The notes beneath the pieces were generated by a model. That model was not told the DNA's origin. It saw nothing but the letters and a program-made list of their open reading frames with translations, and did not search any database. Below are positions 10,401-18,962 of a stretch of DNA of 64,000 nucleotides, piece after piece. The position numbers and the translations under genes were made by a program. Source of the DNA: Pseudoalteromonas luteoviolacea H33-S (GTDB lineage Bacteria > Pseudomonadota > Gammaproteobacteria > Enterobacterales > Alteromonadaceae); the NCBI RefSeq assembly GCF_001625695.1, contig NZ_AUXY01000096.1, forward strand, positions 1-64,000, read 5' to 3'. The stretch's first letter is position 1; every line of letters starts with the position of its first letter.

Positions 10401-10891
10401 ACAAATATGGTGAGTGCAGCATTGGGGATTGGCTCGTCAGTGACTAGACCTGTAATGGTTACTGACTTCACTATTCTGGTGACGTTTAGGTTAAAGTCTG
10501 CACTTGTGGTTGCATTGTCATCATCAGTCACAGTGACTCGCAGTGTCATTGTTGAATCTTCTGAAATATCCGGTGTGGTAAATGTCACTACATTGGTTGT
10601 TGAGTTTGATAGTGTCGTCGAGGGACCTGAAACGATTTGCCATGAAAATGAATCAACAGTGCCATCGCTATCAGTTGCTTGCGCCGTGAGGGAGATTTCT
10701 TGCTTTTCTTGAATAGAGTTTTCACCACTGATAGTCACCGATGGCGCGGCGTTTTGTGGTGTAGAAGGTGTCGATGGTGTAGAAGGTGTCGATGGTGAGC
10801 CACTATCAGAACCTCCTCCTCCACAGCCAGCAATACTAACACCTAGCACCCAAGTTAGTATGAGGTGCATCCTTTTACTTGAATAAAACAT
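7436..10891 (-). CDS. Very large surface lipoprotein with Ig/PKD-like module and repeated beta domains
   Basis: The product has 1151 residues. A lipobox SIAGC puts the acylated cysteine at residue 23, followed by a GGGG stretch and an STP-repeat linker (about 32-46). Residues 48-138 form a PKD/REJ-like module with ATDSDGTVDSFSWQIVSGP, and 142-200 look like a carboxypeptidase-regulatory-like beta domain. From about 345 to the end, units of roughly 100-130 residues recur with a common pattern: a short turn, a beta strand ending in DGTG or similar, then a tWs-type motif and a hydrophobic strand. Such architecture fits surface or adhesin-like proteins. GGAGG lies upstream of ATG 10891. Substrate or partner unknown. 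Confidence 0.8.
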   Translation of the reverse strand: MFYSSKRMHLILTWVLGVSIAGCGGGGSDSGSPSTPSTPSTPSTPQNAAPSVTISGENSIQEKQEISLTAQATDSDGTVDSFSWQIVSGPSTTLSNSTTNVVTFTTPDISEDSTMTLRVTVTDDDNATTSADFNLNVTRIVKSVTITGLVTDEPIPNAALTIFVGDQSFELSADETGTYNYQLDVDESMVDDLVRIRAKGGSTQSEVEFYSQLPSFSSIETQAGDDGVLNKDDNFGVNITNVTTSEYALITREAGTPQSETSLNNALVGIDADEKLTLAALIKIVVDGEGDNAFSLPEGVNSTFELVSTPAAVAELTDTINDKNPTLIESTKNSIKEDSDLVDSGQSDIVGDYLIGSTNVFEHLFFEASFNQDNTGTFADYSSGGMTWSQNENGLVSLVFESGIMGKTYECKDTSGNKYNCHYRYKSGSFSIYDENPIAKAISITFIGDEYTMDSTGNEMLVNSDVSRSHELSMIGKTQTITPTQSQFSGDWYVNALYYSASGSFASKVTFNQDGTGSAQMPDDTSRTLTWSITDNLLTLTLDKTDLMEAKAFKYWLIKRVDSGYQFWATTDKTDTEFYRRRSGLMVPEQAVTLTNNDVIGRFRSYQGVAEPHGYFVDNYVNGTSYRFLLKTTETWSHSGRTLNIKSYSYNTSTNFTLVHQCPEGATTDMCTLNWNRQLEVIAQSGNTWYVRESYPTDNSSISSSSYIQQFKKTASTVDTFEYTWLNERSMYFIQDMQVQTNKFTAQTNEDGTIKRTVTTNNMDTADYSISDGKLIIDQMGSVGVTEIQDFDRDYLKVCAYVQGTNCELGEVRNLYFDNNVASRNIYTPPAPMQYAIDGAWYQPSSPEFVIIIRDGTWVHMELKTDNDPQGFAGLEIGSLSWDESTGTLLVNKVVDTNGVYGFDENLAHKATVNGNTMTLEVEGESPITFERLLDENEPRVGGFVEYPLTTSRVWVSVFLPGNKFFEAEYDPANSDGPGINYGSYVYNNDTGLATLTFEVNQLNTDDISFFMYQAGPDVIHWKDMDEVGAVVRTKSNSEQPYFDSHKIEYERFALINGDNTYYVDFKVGGTADFVSNGQTRSFTWKVVLGQLHLTAVTPSAGLQVEAYVITPTSILDDGWNVDVIKLEHPLDSSNNDSPDNHSRFSDSMRR
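10759..10797 (-). repeat. 18-base tandem repeat coding an STP linker
   Basis: The unit GTGTAGAAGGTGTCGATG is present just over twice in tandem (plus-strand reading) and codes a Ser-Thr-Pro repeated linker directly after the lipoprotein signal. Copy number could vary by slippage. Confidence 0.75.
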
Positions 10892-11208
10892 GGTTTTTTC
10901 CTCCGCAACACACGATACAAACTGTGTAGGGTTTGAGAATATTTATTGGGTTCAGTAAGCATAGTAAACGTGCAGAATTCGTACAGGTTATTTAGTGAAC
11001 TGGCGCTAAAAATGATGCTGTTTGCAGGGGGGAATACTTATTTGTGTTGCAAGCACGCAACTTGAGCGTCATCAGCATTGAAGCCTTGATAGTTTTGTGC
11101 TTTTAGTTGACTTTATGAGCTGACTTGATTAGTTTTAAATTCAACATGTTATGTTGCTAATTAGCAAAACATATTCAATAAAAATATGAAATATAAACAG
11201 GAATTTTT
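10892..11208. other. Divergent promoter region
   Basis: This 317-base stretch separates the large lipoprotein gene (minus) from the LD-carboxypeptidase gene (plus), so it should hold both promoters. A perfect 14-base palindrome lies at 11154-11167. No gene is visible. Confidence 0.5.
11154..11167. promoter_or_regulatory. 14-base perfect palindrome, candidate operator
   Basis: TTGCTAATTAGCAA is a perfect palindrome 41 bases before the LD-carboxypeptidase start. Its place and symmetry suit a dimeric repressor or activator site, but no adjacent regulator gene points to a protein. Confidence 0.4.
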
Positions 11209-12249
11209 ATGTTGTACCCAGCGGCCATAAAACCCGGCAACAGAATTGCCATTACTGCTTTTTCTTCAGGTGTACCTAAAGCATGCCATGCTCGATTAGA
11301 TATTGTGTTAAATGATTTATCTAAACGCGGGTTCCACGTAGTAGAGGGGCAATGTTTGCGTGACAATCAACTACACGTGAGTGCATCTACAGAGCTGCGT
11401 GTGGCAGAGCTTATGGCATTTCTACTTGATGATAGTGTTGATGTGATTATGGCGCCATGGGGAGGTGAGGTGGCGATGGAGCTGTTACCGCTTTTAGATT
11501 GGCTGCAGTTAGAGAAAGCCCGACCAAAATGGTTACTAGGGTTTTCTGATATTAGCACGGTATTGAGTGCTATCAGCTCTAAGCTTGGCTGGGCAACTTG
11601 TCACTGTACGAACTTGATGCAGTTAGCTTTGAATCAGACTGATGATTTAACTGCAAATGTATTTACTCATTTGGCAACCTCAATTGGTTCAGAGTTTAAG
11701 CAGATCGCCGCAACACATTATGAGCCTCAGCATGCGGATTATAGTAAACATCCTAATGCCGCATTTAATTTAACAGAGCCGAGCTGTTGGAAAGTACTCA
11801 ATACAAGTTGTATTGACGCCTCTGATCTTGAGTTTTCAGGACGTTTAGTTGGCGGGTGTTTAGATACACATATGGTGTTATATGGCACAGACTATTTTGC
11901 ACCTTATAACCGATTGATAAATCAGTTTGAACCAACGATTTATTACTTCGAAAATGGCGAACTTACCCCAACACAGTATTTTCGTGCATTGCAAAGTTTA
12001 AAACTCAAAGGTGCATTCAAATATGCCGCTGGCATTTTAATTGGGCGTAATATTGCAGCAGAGGGTAAACGGGGCGAAGGCTATGATGATCTCATGGCTT
12101 TAAAACAAGCGCTAGGAGACCTTGAAATACCGATTTTATATGATGTCGATATTAGTCATCAAGCACCTAATTTAACTATTATTAATGGTGCAATGGCCAA
12201 AGTTAAGCTTATTAATGGTATGGGGGAGATAACCCAAAAGCTCATTTAA
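11209..12249 (+). CDS. S66-family LD-carboxypeptidase (LdcA/MccF-like)
   Basis: The 346-residue protein has the S66 layout: an N-terminal domain ending with APWGGE (near residue 82), the nucleophile Ser113 in GFSDIS, and a C-terminal domain with YYFENGE and a late His317 in DISHQAPN. Family members cut an L,D-peptide bond in recycled murein tetrapeptides (LdcA) or detoxify peptide-nucleotide antibiotics such as microcin C (MccF); both act in the cytoplasm. No signal peptide is present. The length and the GGCLDT segment lean toward the MccF-like side, but this is inference. It is followed by a possible weak terminator. Confidence 0.88.
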   Translation: MLYPAAIKPGNRIAITAFSSGVPKACHARLDIVLNDLSKRGFHVVEGQCLRDNQLHVSASTELRVAELMAFLLDDSVDVIMAPWGGEVAMELLPLLDWLQLEKARPKWLLGFSDISTVLSAISSKLGWATCHCTNLMQLALNQTDDLTANVFTHLATSIGSEFKQIAATHYEPQHADYSKHPNAAFNLTEPSCWKVLNTSCIDASDLEFSGRLVGGCLDTHMVLYGTDYFAPYNRLINQFEPTIYYFENGELTPTQYFRALQSLKLKGAFKYAAGILIGRNIAAEGKRGEGYDDLMALKQALGDLEIPILYDVDISHQAPNLTIINGAMAKVKLINGMGEITQKLI

Positions 12250-12303
12250 TTATCATATTGAACGAGTAAAGATAAAAATATATTAGCGATTTTTTAGTCT
12301 TAA

Positions 12304-12343
12304 TGCGCATAATTGGTTATATATCTCAAATGTGCGCTTTTTA
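12304..12343 (+). terminator. Possible terminator after the LD-carboxypeptidase gene
   Basis: GCGCA (12305-12309) can pair with TGCGC (12333-12337) across a long AT-rich loop and is followed by five T. The long loop makes it a modest candidate. Confidence 0.4.
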
Positions 12344-12413
12344 CCTCATGCCTTTTTAATTTGTCATTTTAAAAAGATAAAATCACAAAAATTTTTTATT
12401 TTTGAGGTTTTGG

Positions 12414-13619
12414 ATGGCCTGTTCAAAAAAAACACTGACTGCTATTTTATTTACATTTTTTTCATTTAATACTTTAGCGCAAGAAGACGAGCAAAGTGTT
12501 GTACTATTTTCTCTTGATGGCTTTCGCTGGGATTATATTGAAAAGCATGATGCAAAAAACATTGCGATGATAGCTAAAAGCGGCGTACGGGCGAGTCATA
12601 TGCGCCCTGTTTATCCGACCAAAACATTTCCCAATCATATTTCAATCGTCACAGGTTTATTGCCCTCAAATCATGGCATTATCGACAATTATTTCTGCGA
12701 TAAGCGTCGTCAAGAATGTTACAAAATGGGCCAAGGTACCAAAGACAGTACTTGGCTAAGTGGTATACCACTTTGGAATTTAGCCGAGATGCAGGGGGTC
12801 AAAGCTGCAACGTATTTTTGGCCAGAATCTGAGGCACGTTTTAACGGCAGGACACCCAGTTATTATATGCGTTACGCCAAAAAAGGTAACTATCAAAAGC
12901 GCATAGACCAAATTATTGATTGGTTAAAGCTTGAAAAGTCGCAAAGACCAAGATTTGTTGCGGGATACTTTTCATTGGTTGATGATATGGGACATGACTT
13001 TGGCCCTGATGCAGCAGAGACTTATCAAGCTGTACAAGAGGTAGATAAGCTAATTGGGCAGTTGTGGAGCAGGCTTAAAACAGAGGTGGATCATGATGTG
13101 AATCTGGTGCTGGTATCTGATCATGGCATGGTGTCTGTTGAGCCCGAAAAAACCATTATTTTAGATAAACTTGGCTTTAATTTAGAGCACTTTTATGTCA
13201 AAAATGGCGGCACTCGCACACACCTTTACAAAAAAACAAATTCGGAGGTGGATATAACTCGCTTAAAGTTATCTTTGAGCGCGCAAAGTGAAGGCCGCTT
13301 TGAAGTGTTAAATAATACAACTTTACAGTCAAGAGGTGTTAAGATTGATGACACAACGGCAGACATCATCATTGAAGCATTTCCACCGTATGCATTTGGC
13401 ACCCATGAGAAAATCGATTACGTTGGTGCGCACGGATATCCTTACTCAAAAGATTTGGCCGCGACCTTTGTTGCTATCGGACCTGCGTTTAAAAAAGGGG
13501 TTAAACTTCCAGAAGTCAATAATTTAGATATTTACCCTACTGTTGCCAGTATTTTAGGACTGAAATTGATGTCCAAGGTGGATGGAGATGGAAAGACATT
13601 AGTATCAGCACTGAATTAA
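12414..13619 (+). CDS. Ectonucleotide pyrophosphatase/phosphodiesterase family enzyme
   Basis: The product has about 401 residues with a signal peptide (MACSKKTLTAILFTFF... ending LAQ), so it is exported. It belongs to the type I phosphodiesterase group of the alkaline phosphatase superfamily. Metal and catalytic residues are visible: Asp35 in SLDGFRWDY, the nucleophile Thr71 in TKTFPNH, then DDMGHDFGP, VSDHGM and GAHGYP. These enzymes hydrolyse nucleotide pyrophosphate or phosphodiester bonds, often for phosphate or nucleoside scavenging. ATG 12414 is preferred over an in-frame TTG at 12402 because GAGG lies 6 bases before it. Confidence 0.88.
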   Translation: MACSKKTLTAILFTFFSFNTLAQEDEQSVVLFSLDGFRWDYIEKHDAKNIAMIAKSGVRASHMRPVYPTKTFPNHISIVTGLLPSNHGIIDNYFCDKRRQECYKMGQGTKDSTWLSGIPLWNLAEMQGVKAATYFWPESEARFNGRTPSYYMRYAKKGNYQKRIDQIIDWLKLEKSQRPRFVAGYFSLVDDMGHDFGPDAAETYQAVQEVDKLIGQLWSRLKTEVDHDVNLVLVSDHGMVSVEPEKTIILDKLGFNLEHFYVKNGGTRTHLYKKTNSEVDITRLKLSLSAQSEGRFEVLNNTTLQSRGVKIDDTTADIIIEAFPPYAFGTHEKIDYVGAHGYPYSKDLAATFVAIGPAFKKGVKLPEVNNLDIYPTVASILGLKLMSKVDGDGKTLVSALN

Positions 13620-13737
13620 GCGTTTTATCAACCGTTAACGTATATAACACGTCGATAATTTATATGTGTGGAGCGGGTTTTTGTAACATGAGTATTACAC
13701 TCTAAAACCATAATTAGATTATCGTCCGTTAGATTAG

Positions 13738-13772
13738 TGAGTTTGTCGCAATTTGCGCGTTAGACAAACTCA
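13738..13772. promoter_or_regulatory. 10-base inverted repeat upstream of the RND efflux genes
   Basis: TGAGTTTGTC (13738-13747) and GACAAACTCA (13763-13772) are perfect arms around a 15-base centre that itself holds CGCAATTTGCG. It ends 45 bases before the adaptor gene. There is no T-run, so an operator is likelier than a terminator. Confidence 0.5.
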
Positions 13773-13817
13773 TTCAGTGTATCTTGTTTAAAAACAATTA
13801 TCATTTGAGGTGTAAAA

Positions 13818-14897
13818 ATGCGTTGTATGCCTGCGTTTGTATCCGTTGTTGCTATGTCCGTATTTGCGGCGTGGTCAGCACCAACTTGGAGTGCGCCAGT
13901 AGAAGTCGCGGTTTTTCAAGCCAAGGATCTTCAATATAAAAATAAATTAGCGTTGAGTGGTACTGTTGAGGCATCCCAAAATGCAACCCTTGCTAGCCTA
14001 GAAGCAGGCGTAGTGAATGAATTAATGGTAGAAGTAGGTGATGTAGTTAAGCGAGGTCAGGCGTTACTGCGGCTTGATCCAACTTTAGCGAAACTCGAGT
14101 TGGAACAAAGTGAAGCGTCCGTGTCGGCTGCAGATGTTGCATTATTGGAGGCAAAACGACAGCTAGAAGAAGTAGAATCGCTGTCTAAAAAGCAGTTTGT
14201 TGCGCCAACCTTATTGGCCGAGCGACGTGCTAGTGTGGCTGCCGCTAAAGCTGAGCTTGCAAAAACGAAAGCAAACTTGGCTGTTAATAAAGAGTCATTG
14301 AGAAGACAGACGCTATTCGCGCCATTTGAGGGTGTAGTGATGAAGCGTAATGTGGATTTGGGTGAGTGGGTAACCACTCAGACGCATACTTTTACCTTGG
14401 TTTCTTCAGAGGATTTAAGGCTTAACGTCGCTGTGCCGCAAGAGTACATTAGCGCTTTTTCAAACAATCAAATTCAATCGCTTAATATTATTCCTGACCA
14501 CGATCAAAGTAAGCTGCTTAAAGGCCAAGTTCAGGCGGTTGTCCCTGTGATCAATGCGGGGACTCGCAGCTTTGTAGTACATATAGAGGTGCCACAGCAA
14601 GCTGGATTTGTCGCTGGTATGTCTGCGCAAGCTGAATTCGAATTACCAAGTACCGGCACTCAGGCTGTTTGGGTGCCAAAGTCGGCCCTTAAATATCATC
14701 CGGATGGTGGACTGAGTGTATTTGTTGATAATCAAGGTAGGGCGCAAAGACACACAGTAAGACTATTAGAGCAGCGTGGTGAGCAAGTGCTGATCTCCGC
14801 TGTATCAGGAAATAGCAGTGTATTAACCGCACCCATTATTACAACAGCTGTGCAGCTGCTTAAAAATGGCAGTGAAATTTCTGTGAATAAGGGTTAG
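13818..14897 (+). CDS. RND efflux periplasmic adaptor (membrane fusion protein)
   Basis: The 359-residue protein starts with a signal peptide ending near TWSAP and then has the membrane-fusion order: a split lipoyl/barrel-sandwich domain (about 45-80 and 165-200, with GTVEASQNATLAS and LFAPFEGVVMKR), an alpha-helical coiled hairpin (about 85-160) and a beta-barrel and membrane-proximal part. It links an inner-membrane RND pump to an outer-membrane channel. The pump gene follows after 5 bases, so the two form an operon. No outer-membrane factor gene is adjacent; a TolC-like channel from elsewhere would be needed. Confidence 0.92.
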   Translation: MRCMPAFVSVVAMSVFAAWSAPTWSAPVEVAVFQAKDLQYKNKLALSGTVEASQNATLASLEAGVVNELMVEVGDVVKRGQALLRLDPTLAKLELEQSEASVSAADVALLEAKRQLEEVESLSKKQFVAPTLLAERRASVAAAKAELAKTKANLAVNKESLRRQTLFAPFEGVVMKRNVDLGEWVTTQTHTFTLVSSEDLRLNVAVPQEYISAFSNNQIQSLNIIPDHDQSKLLKGQVQAVVPVINAGTRSFVVHIEVPQQAGFVAGMSAQAEFELPSTGTQAVWVPKSALKYHPDGGLSVFVDNQGRAQRHTVRLLEQRGEQVLISAVSGNSSVLTAPIITTAVQLLKNGSEISVNKG

Positions 14898-14902
14898 TTG
14901 AT

Positions 14903-17900
14903 ATGATTGAAAGCGCCGTAAAGCGTGGCACATTGGTTGCCGTTATCTCTTTAATCATATGTATCTTGGGTTTGGTAACTGCGCTTAAAATTCCCGTACA
15001 GATGATCCCTGATCTAGAAGTTCGAACTATTACAGTTCAGACTGGCTGGCCTGGTGCGACACCTCAGGATGTTGAAAAAGAAATCCTTGTGGAGCAGGAG
15101 CGATATTTACGTAGTTTGTCTAACTTAAAACGCATGGTGTCATATTCGCAAATGGGGTCGGCGAGAATACAGCTAGAATTTCCATTTGGTGTTGATGTTA
15201 ACGATGCGCTCATTAGAGTCAACAATGCCTTAAGTCAGGTGCCCGGTTATCCTGAAAACGTAGATCAACCTAGGCTTTATTCTAGTTCGTTCTCTTCTAA
15301 TGCATTCATGCATTTTGTACTTAAACCTCAGACAGGTAATCCACTTGATCTTGACGTAGATATGTTGCGTGACTTTGCAGAAGATTTTGTTAGACCGCGA
15401 ATGGAGAGTGTTCAAGGCGTCTCAGAAGTGGGTGTTGGTGGCGGTGCAGCAAGACAAATTCAAATCAATGTTGATCCAAGCCGATTAGCACAGCGTGGCT
15501 TGAGTGTGACTGATTTAAGAAGTGCAATTCGAGCGCGTAACCGCGATGCTTCGGCGGGCGATATTGAAAGCGGCCCGAGTCGATATTTATTGCGTATGGT
15601 GGGTCGTTTTGAGCAACTCAACGAACTTGAAGATTTAATCATCTCAGAGCAAGATGGGATCACCACTAAGCTTAAAGATGTGGCGGTTATTTCACTCGAT
15701 CACTTTGAACTTCGTGGCATTTCCTATTCTGACGGTGAGCGTACGCTTAGGTTATCTGTACGTCGTGAAAGCGGCTCAAATGTGATTGATATCAAACAGC
15801 AGATGTTACCTGTGATTGAGCAGATTAATCAGGAACTGTTGGCACAAAATGGCCTAGAGCTTATCTTGATGAGTGACGATGTTCAGTATGTTGAAAGCTC
15901 ACTTAAAAATGTGTGGACTAACTTAGCCTTGGGTGCATTGCTTGCGACCTTAGTGATGTTTTTATTCCTGCGATCAGGGAGGGCTACTTTGGTCGGTGTG
16001 ATTGGTATTCCTATTTGTACCGTTGCAGCATTTCTTGGTTTAACACTGTTCGATCGTACTATCAACGTGATCTCATTGGCGGGTGTAGCATTTGCAATTG
16101 GTATGACGGTAGATAACACCATTGTTGTACTTGAAGCCATTGTGCAAGCGAATAAACGCGGTACCAGTAAGTTACATGCTGCCATTAAAGGGGTGAAGGA
16201 AGTTTGGCCTGCGGTATTGGCGTCCACGGCGACGACTGTCTTGGTGTTTGCACCGATTTTATTTGTTGAGCAAGAAGCTGGGCAGCTTTATTCGGACATT
16301 GCCATCGCGGTGTCTTCCGCGATTATCGCTTCAATGTTGGTGGCTATTTTCATTGTTCCGACGACACTTGCTAACTTACCTAATCGCAAAGAGGAAGTGA
16401 AAACGGTTACCTTGTCAAAGCGTTGGCTGGCTTTGGTGTCTTTTTGTGTTGCATCCAAATCGCGCGCGACCGGTATTACCGTAGGCTTCGTCGTTGTCAT
16501 TTTAGGGGCGGCTTATGCTTTGATGCCAGCAGCTGAATATTTACCGGAAGGTGAAGAGCCAAAAGCGTTTTCTATGATGATTGCGCCGCCAAGTTACAAC
16601 CTATCTGAAATGAAAGAGATAGGTGATGAGTTGAGAGTGTATTTTAACGGTCATATCAACGCGCCGAGTGACGCATTTGATAACGGTGAAACGGACATGC
16701 CGCCATTGGCATATTACTCTATGTCTGTGTCAATTGGTCGTATTTGGTTTTTAAGTGCACCGACCGACCCTGATAATATCCAAGCGATGATGGATGCCAT
16801 TACTGCTAAGTTTAGAAGTTATGACAATATGCGTGCGTTCTCGGCAAGGGGTTCAATTATCTCGAGTAATGATGGTGGTACAAGAGCAGTCGCAGTAGAT
16901 ATCGCGGGTAGTAATTTAACCGATTTATATCGCGCAGCTGAGGCTGTTTACGAGCAGGCTCAAGTTACGTTTGATAACCCTCAAATTAACTCAGATCCGC
17001 GGGCGCTGAGTCTAGATCAGCCTTTGATTGAAATTAAACCGAAATGGCAAAGGCTGGCTGAACTTGGTATTAGTTCAAATGAGTTTGGCTATACGATTTC
17101 ATCACTCAGTGATGGCGCTTATGTTGATGAGTTTATTTTGAATGATGACAAAATAGATATGTTTATCTTTAGCCATCAAAAAGAAAAGCAGACCATTGAG
17201 CAATTAGCGACGTCACCCATTGTGACACCGTCGGGTGATGTGCTGCCTTTGAGCGCGTTAGCTGATTTGGTTGAGAGTAAAAACAGTGATAGTTTGCGTC
17301 GAGTAGACGGCAAAAGAACCGTGACTGTTTATATCATTCCGCCAAGAGATGTGGCTCTGGAAACCGCTGAAGAAATAGTCCGTACTGAGTTACTGCCTAC
17401 GTTATGGCAGCAAGGTAAAATCGCTCAGGGCACTAAACTGTCTATCAGTGGTGCGGCTGATCAGCTAGAAGCAACTCAAGCGTCGCTATCGAGTAACTTT
17501 GTTGTTGCGCTGGTACTGAGCTACTTGCTGCTGGTGGCTATTTTCACACACTGGCGCTACCCGTTGTTTATTCTGGCAACCGTGCCGCTAGGCATGGCTG
17601 GTGGCTTACTAGGCTTGATTTCGGTTAACGGCGTCAATGCGTTATTAGCTAACTTTGGTATGACGCCATTCCATCAACCTTTTGACATGATCACCATGCT
17701 GGGTTTCTTGATTTTATTAGGTACGGTGGTAAACAACCCAATCTTAATTGTTGATCAAACCCGTAAGTTGATTGTTGACCAAGGGATGGAGGTTGTCACG
17801 GCAGTTAAACAAGCCGTAGCGACGCGATTAAAGCCAATTTTGATGTCGACAGCGACCACATTATTTGGTCTTGCACCACTGGTCTTTATTCCTGGCGATG

Positions 17901-18025
17901 GCACAGAGTTATATCGCGGTGTAGGTATCATTGTACTATGCGGTATCGTGTTCTCGATGTTGCTTAGTTTAACTTTCTTACCAGCTCTGTTGGTCAGTGT
18001 GCTAAGTAACAAGCGGGCAAGATAG
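14903..18025 (+). CDS. RND-family efflux pump inner-membrane permease
   Basis: The 1040-residue protein has RND architecture: one N-terminal membrane helix, a large periplasmic porter loop, six helices, a second loop and six final helices. It should use the proton gradient to expel small molecules with the adaptor encoded upstream. The helix-4 motif reads GMTVDNTIVV (Asp404, Asn405) where AcrB has two aspartates, and the helix-10 motif reads TVVNNPILIVD (Asn944) where AcrB has a key lysine, so the proton relay is of the variant type seen in some RND clades. Substrate unknown. Confidence 0.92.
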   Translation: MIESAVKRGTLVAVISLIICILGLVTALKIPVQMIPDLEVRTITVQTGWPGATPQDVEKEILVEQERYLRSLSNLKRMVSYSQMGSARIQLEFPFGVDVNDALIRVNNALSQVPGYPENVDQPRLYSSSFSSNAFMHFVLKPQTGNPLDLDVDMLRDFAEDFVRPRMESVQGVSEVGVGGGAARQIQINVDPSRLAQRGLSVTDLRSAIRARNRDASAGDIESGPSRYLLRMVGRFEQLNELEDLIISEQDGITTKLKDVAVISLDHFELRGISYSDGERTLRLSVRRESGSNVIDIKQQMLPVIEQINQELLAQNGLELILMSDDVQYVESSLKNVWTNLALGALLATLVMFLFLRSGRATLVGVIGIPICTVAAFLGLTLFDRTINVISLAGVAFAIGMTVDNTIVVLEAIVQANKRGTSKLHAAIKGVKEVWPAVLASTATTVLVFAPILFVEQEAGQLYSDIAIAVSSAIIASMLVAIFIVPTTLANLPNRKEEVKTVTLSKRWLALVSFCVASKSRATGITVGFVVVILGAAYALMPAAEYLPEGEEPKAFSMMIAPPSYNLSEMKEIGDELRVYFNGHINAPSDAFDNGETDMPPLAYYSMSVSIGRIWFLSAPTDPDNIQAMMDAITAKFRSYDNMRAFSARGSIISSNDGGTRAVAVDIAGSNLTDLYRAAEAVYEQAQVTFDNPQINSDPRALSLDQPLIEIKPKWQRLAELGISSNEFGYTISSLSDGAYVDEFILNDDKIDMFIFSHQKEKQTIEQLATSPIVTPSGDVLPLSALADLVESKNSDSLRRVDGKRTVTVYIIPPRDVALETAEEIVRTELLPTLWQQGKIAQGTKLSISGAADQLEATQASLSSNFVVALVLSYLLLVAIFTHWRYPLFILATVPLGMAGGLLGLISVNGVNALLANFGMTPFHQPFDMITMLGFLILLGTVVNNPILIVDQTRKLIVDQGMEVVTAVKQAVATRLKPILMSTATTLFGLAPLVFIPGDGTELYRGVGIIVLCGIVFSMLLSLTFLPALLVSVLSNKRAR

Positions 18026-18031
18026 TGCTAC

Positions 18032-18055
18032 AAAAAGGAGCTTCGGCTCCTTTTT
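18032..18055 (+). terminator. Intrinsic terminator of the RND operon
   Basis: AAAAAGGAGC, a TTCG tetraloop, then GCTCC and five T form a textbook terminator 6 bases after the permease stop. Confidence 0.9.
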
Positions 18056-18073
18056 AATGCTTGAACAGCCCTG

Positions 18074-18862
18074 CTACGTGTTTCCGTTATTGGGTTCAGA
18101 TTGCTTTACGGCCTCAAGATAGCGACTTTCAATAAACTTGTTTTCCTTAGTTAGGTGTTTAATTTTTTGCTTGGCTTGTTGTAATTCCGTTTCGAGAGCT
18201 TTGGTATCTATATCACCTGATGGCTCAGGTAAATCAACAGAGAGTTGATCAATGAGTTGGTTTTGCTCTGCTATTTGTCGTTCATATTGTTGTACTAAAG
18301 CTTGAATTTCTTGCTCATTTGGTGAATGTTCACTGACTTGCACAGACTTCATTTGAGTTTTTAATTGCTCGATTTCTTTTTGTAAATCGGTGTTTTCTTG
18401 TTTGAGGCTACCTACCGACTGAAACTGATCTTCTAATTTTGTTTTTGCATATTTGAGCTTTTTACCGCTCATGTCTAAATCTCCTTTGAGTCGTTTAATT
18501 AGCTTTTGAGAACGGGATAGTTTTTTATTGAGCTCGTTTATAGAGGCTTGTTCTTCTTTGGTGATATGGTCTGCTGTGGATGCGCGGATCTGGGCCAGCT
18601 GGTTTTCAAGATTTGCTTGTACGTGAAGGAGTTCGGTGATGGTTTGCTCATGTTGGTTGTTAAATTGTGTTGCCCGCTCTACTGAGTCTTTGCATAAGGC
18701 CACCACCTCATTTGACTCTGGACTGTTTGTTTGATTATTCATGAACACGCCTGCGAATTTTCTAAACTCTCTTAATATCAATAACAGAATATAAAACCAT
18801 GCCGCTAAAATAAGCAGGCCGAAATTTAAGGCAATATACTGGTAAACTTCTATCGGCAACAT
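18074..18862 (-). CDS. Membrane-anchored coiled-coil protein
   Basis: The product has 262 residues. One N-terminal membrane helix (about residues 9-31) is followed by a long, charged, heptad-rich region (about 65-250) expected to form coiled coils, ending in a short polar tail. No catalytic motif is visible. It is convergent with the RND operon and divergent from the response-regulator gene. Such proteins often serve as scaffolds, but no function can be assigned. Confidence 0.7.
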   Translation of the reverse strand: MLPIEVYQYIALNFGLLILAAWFYILLLILREFRKFAGVFMNNQTNSPESNEVVALCKDSVERATQFNNQHEQTITELLHVQANLENQLAQIRASTADHITKEEQASINELNKKLSRSQKLIKRLKGDLDMSGKKLKYAKTKLEDQFQSVGSLKQENTDLQKEIEQLKTQMKSVQVSEHSPNEQEIQALVQQYERQIAEQNQLIDQLSVDLPEPSGDIDTKALETELQQAKQKIKHLTKENKFIESRYLEAVKQSEPNNGNT

Positions 18863-18962
18863 GTCAGTTTTTCATCGCATCATTGATTATCAATAGGATA
18901 AGTTTAGTTTTACTGCAAAATTCTGCCTATACTGAATATGAAAATTTAATATTGAGGTAAAA

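Noticed and set aside
10759..10797. CRISPR-like repeat
   Set aside because: It is a short in-frame coding repeat for an STP linker without spacers.
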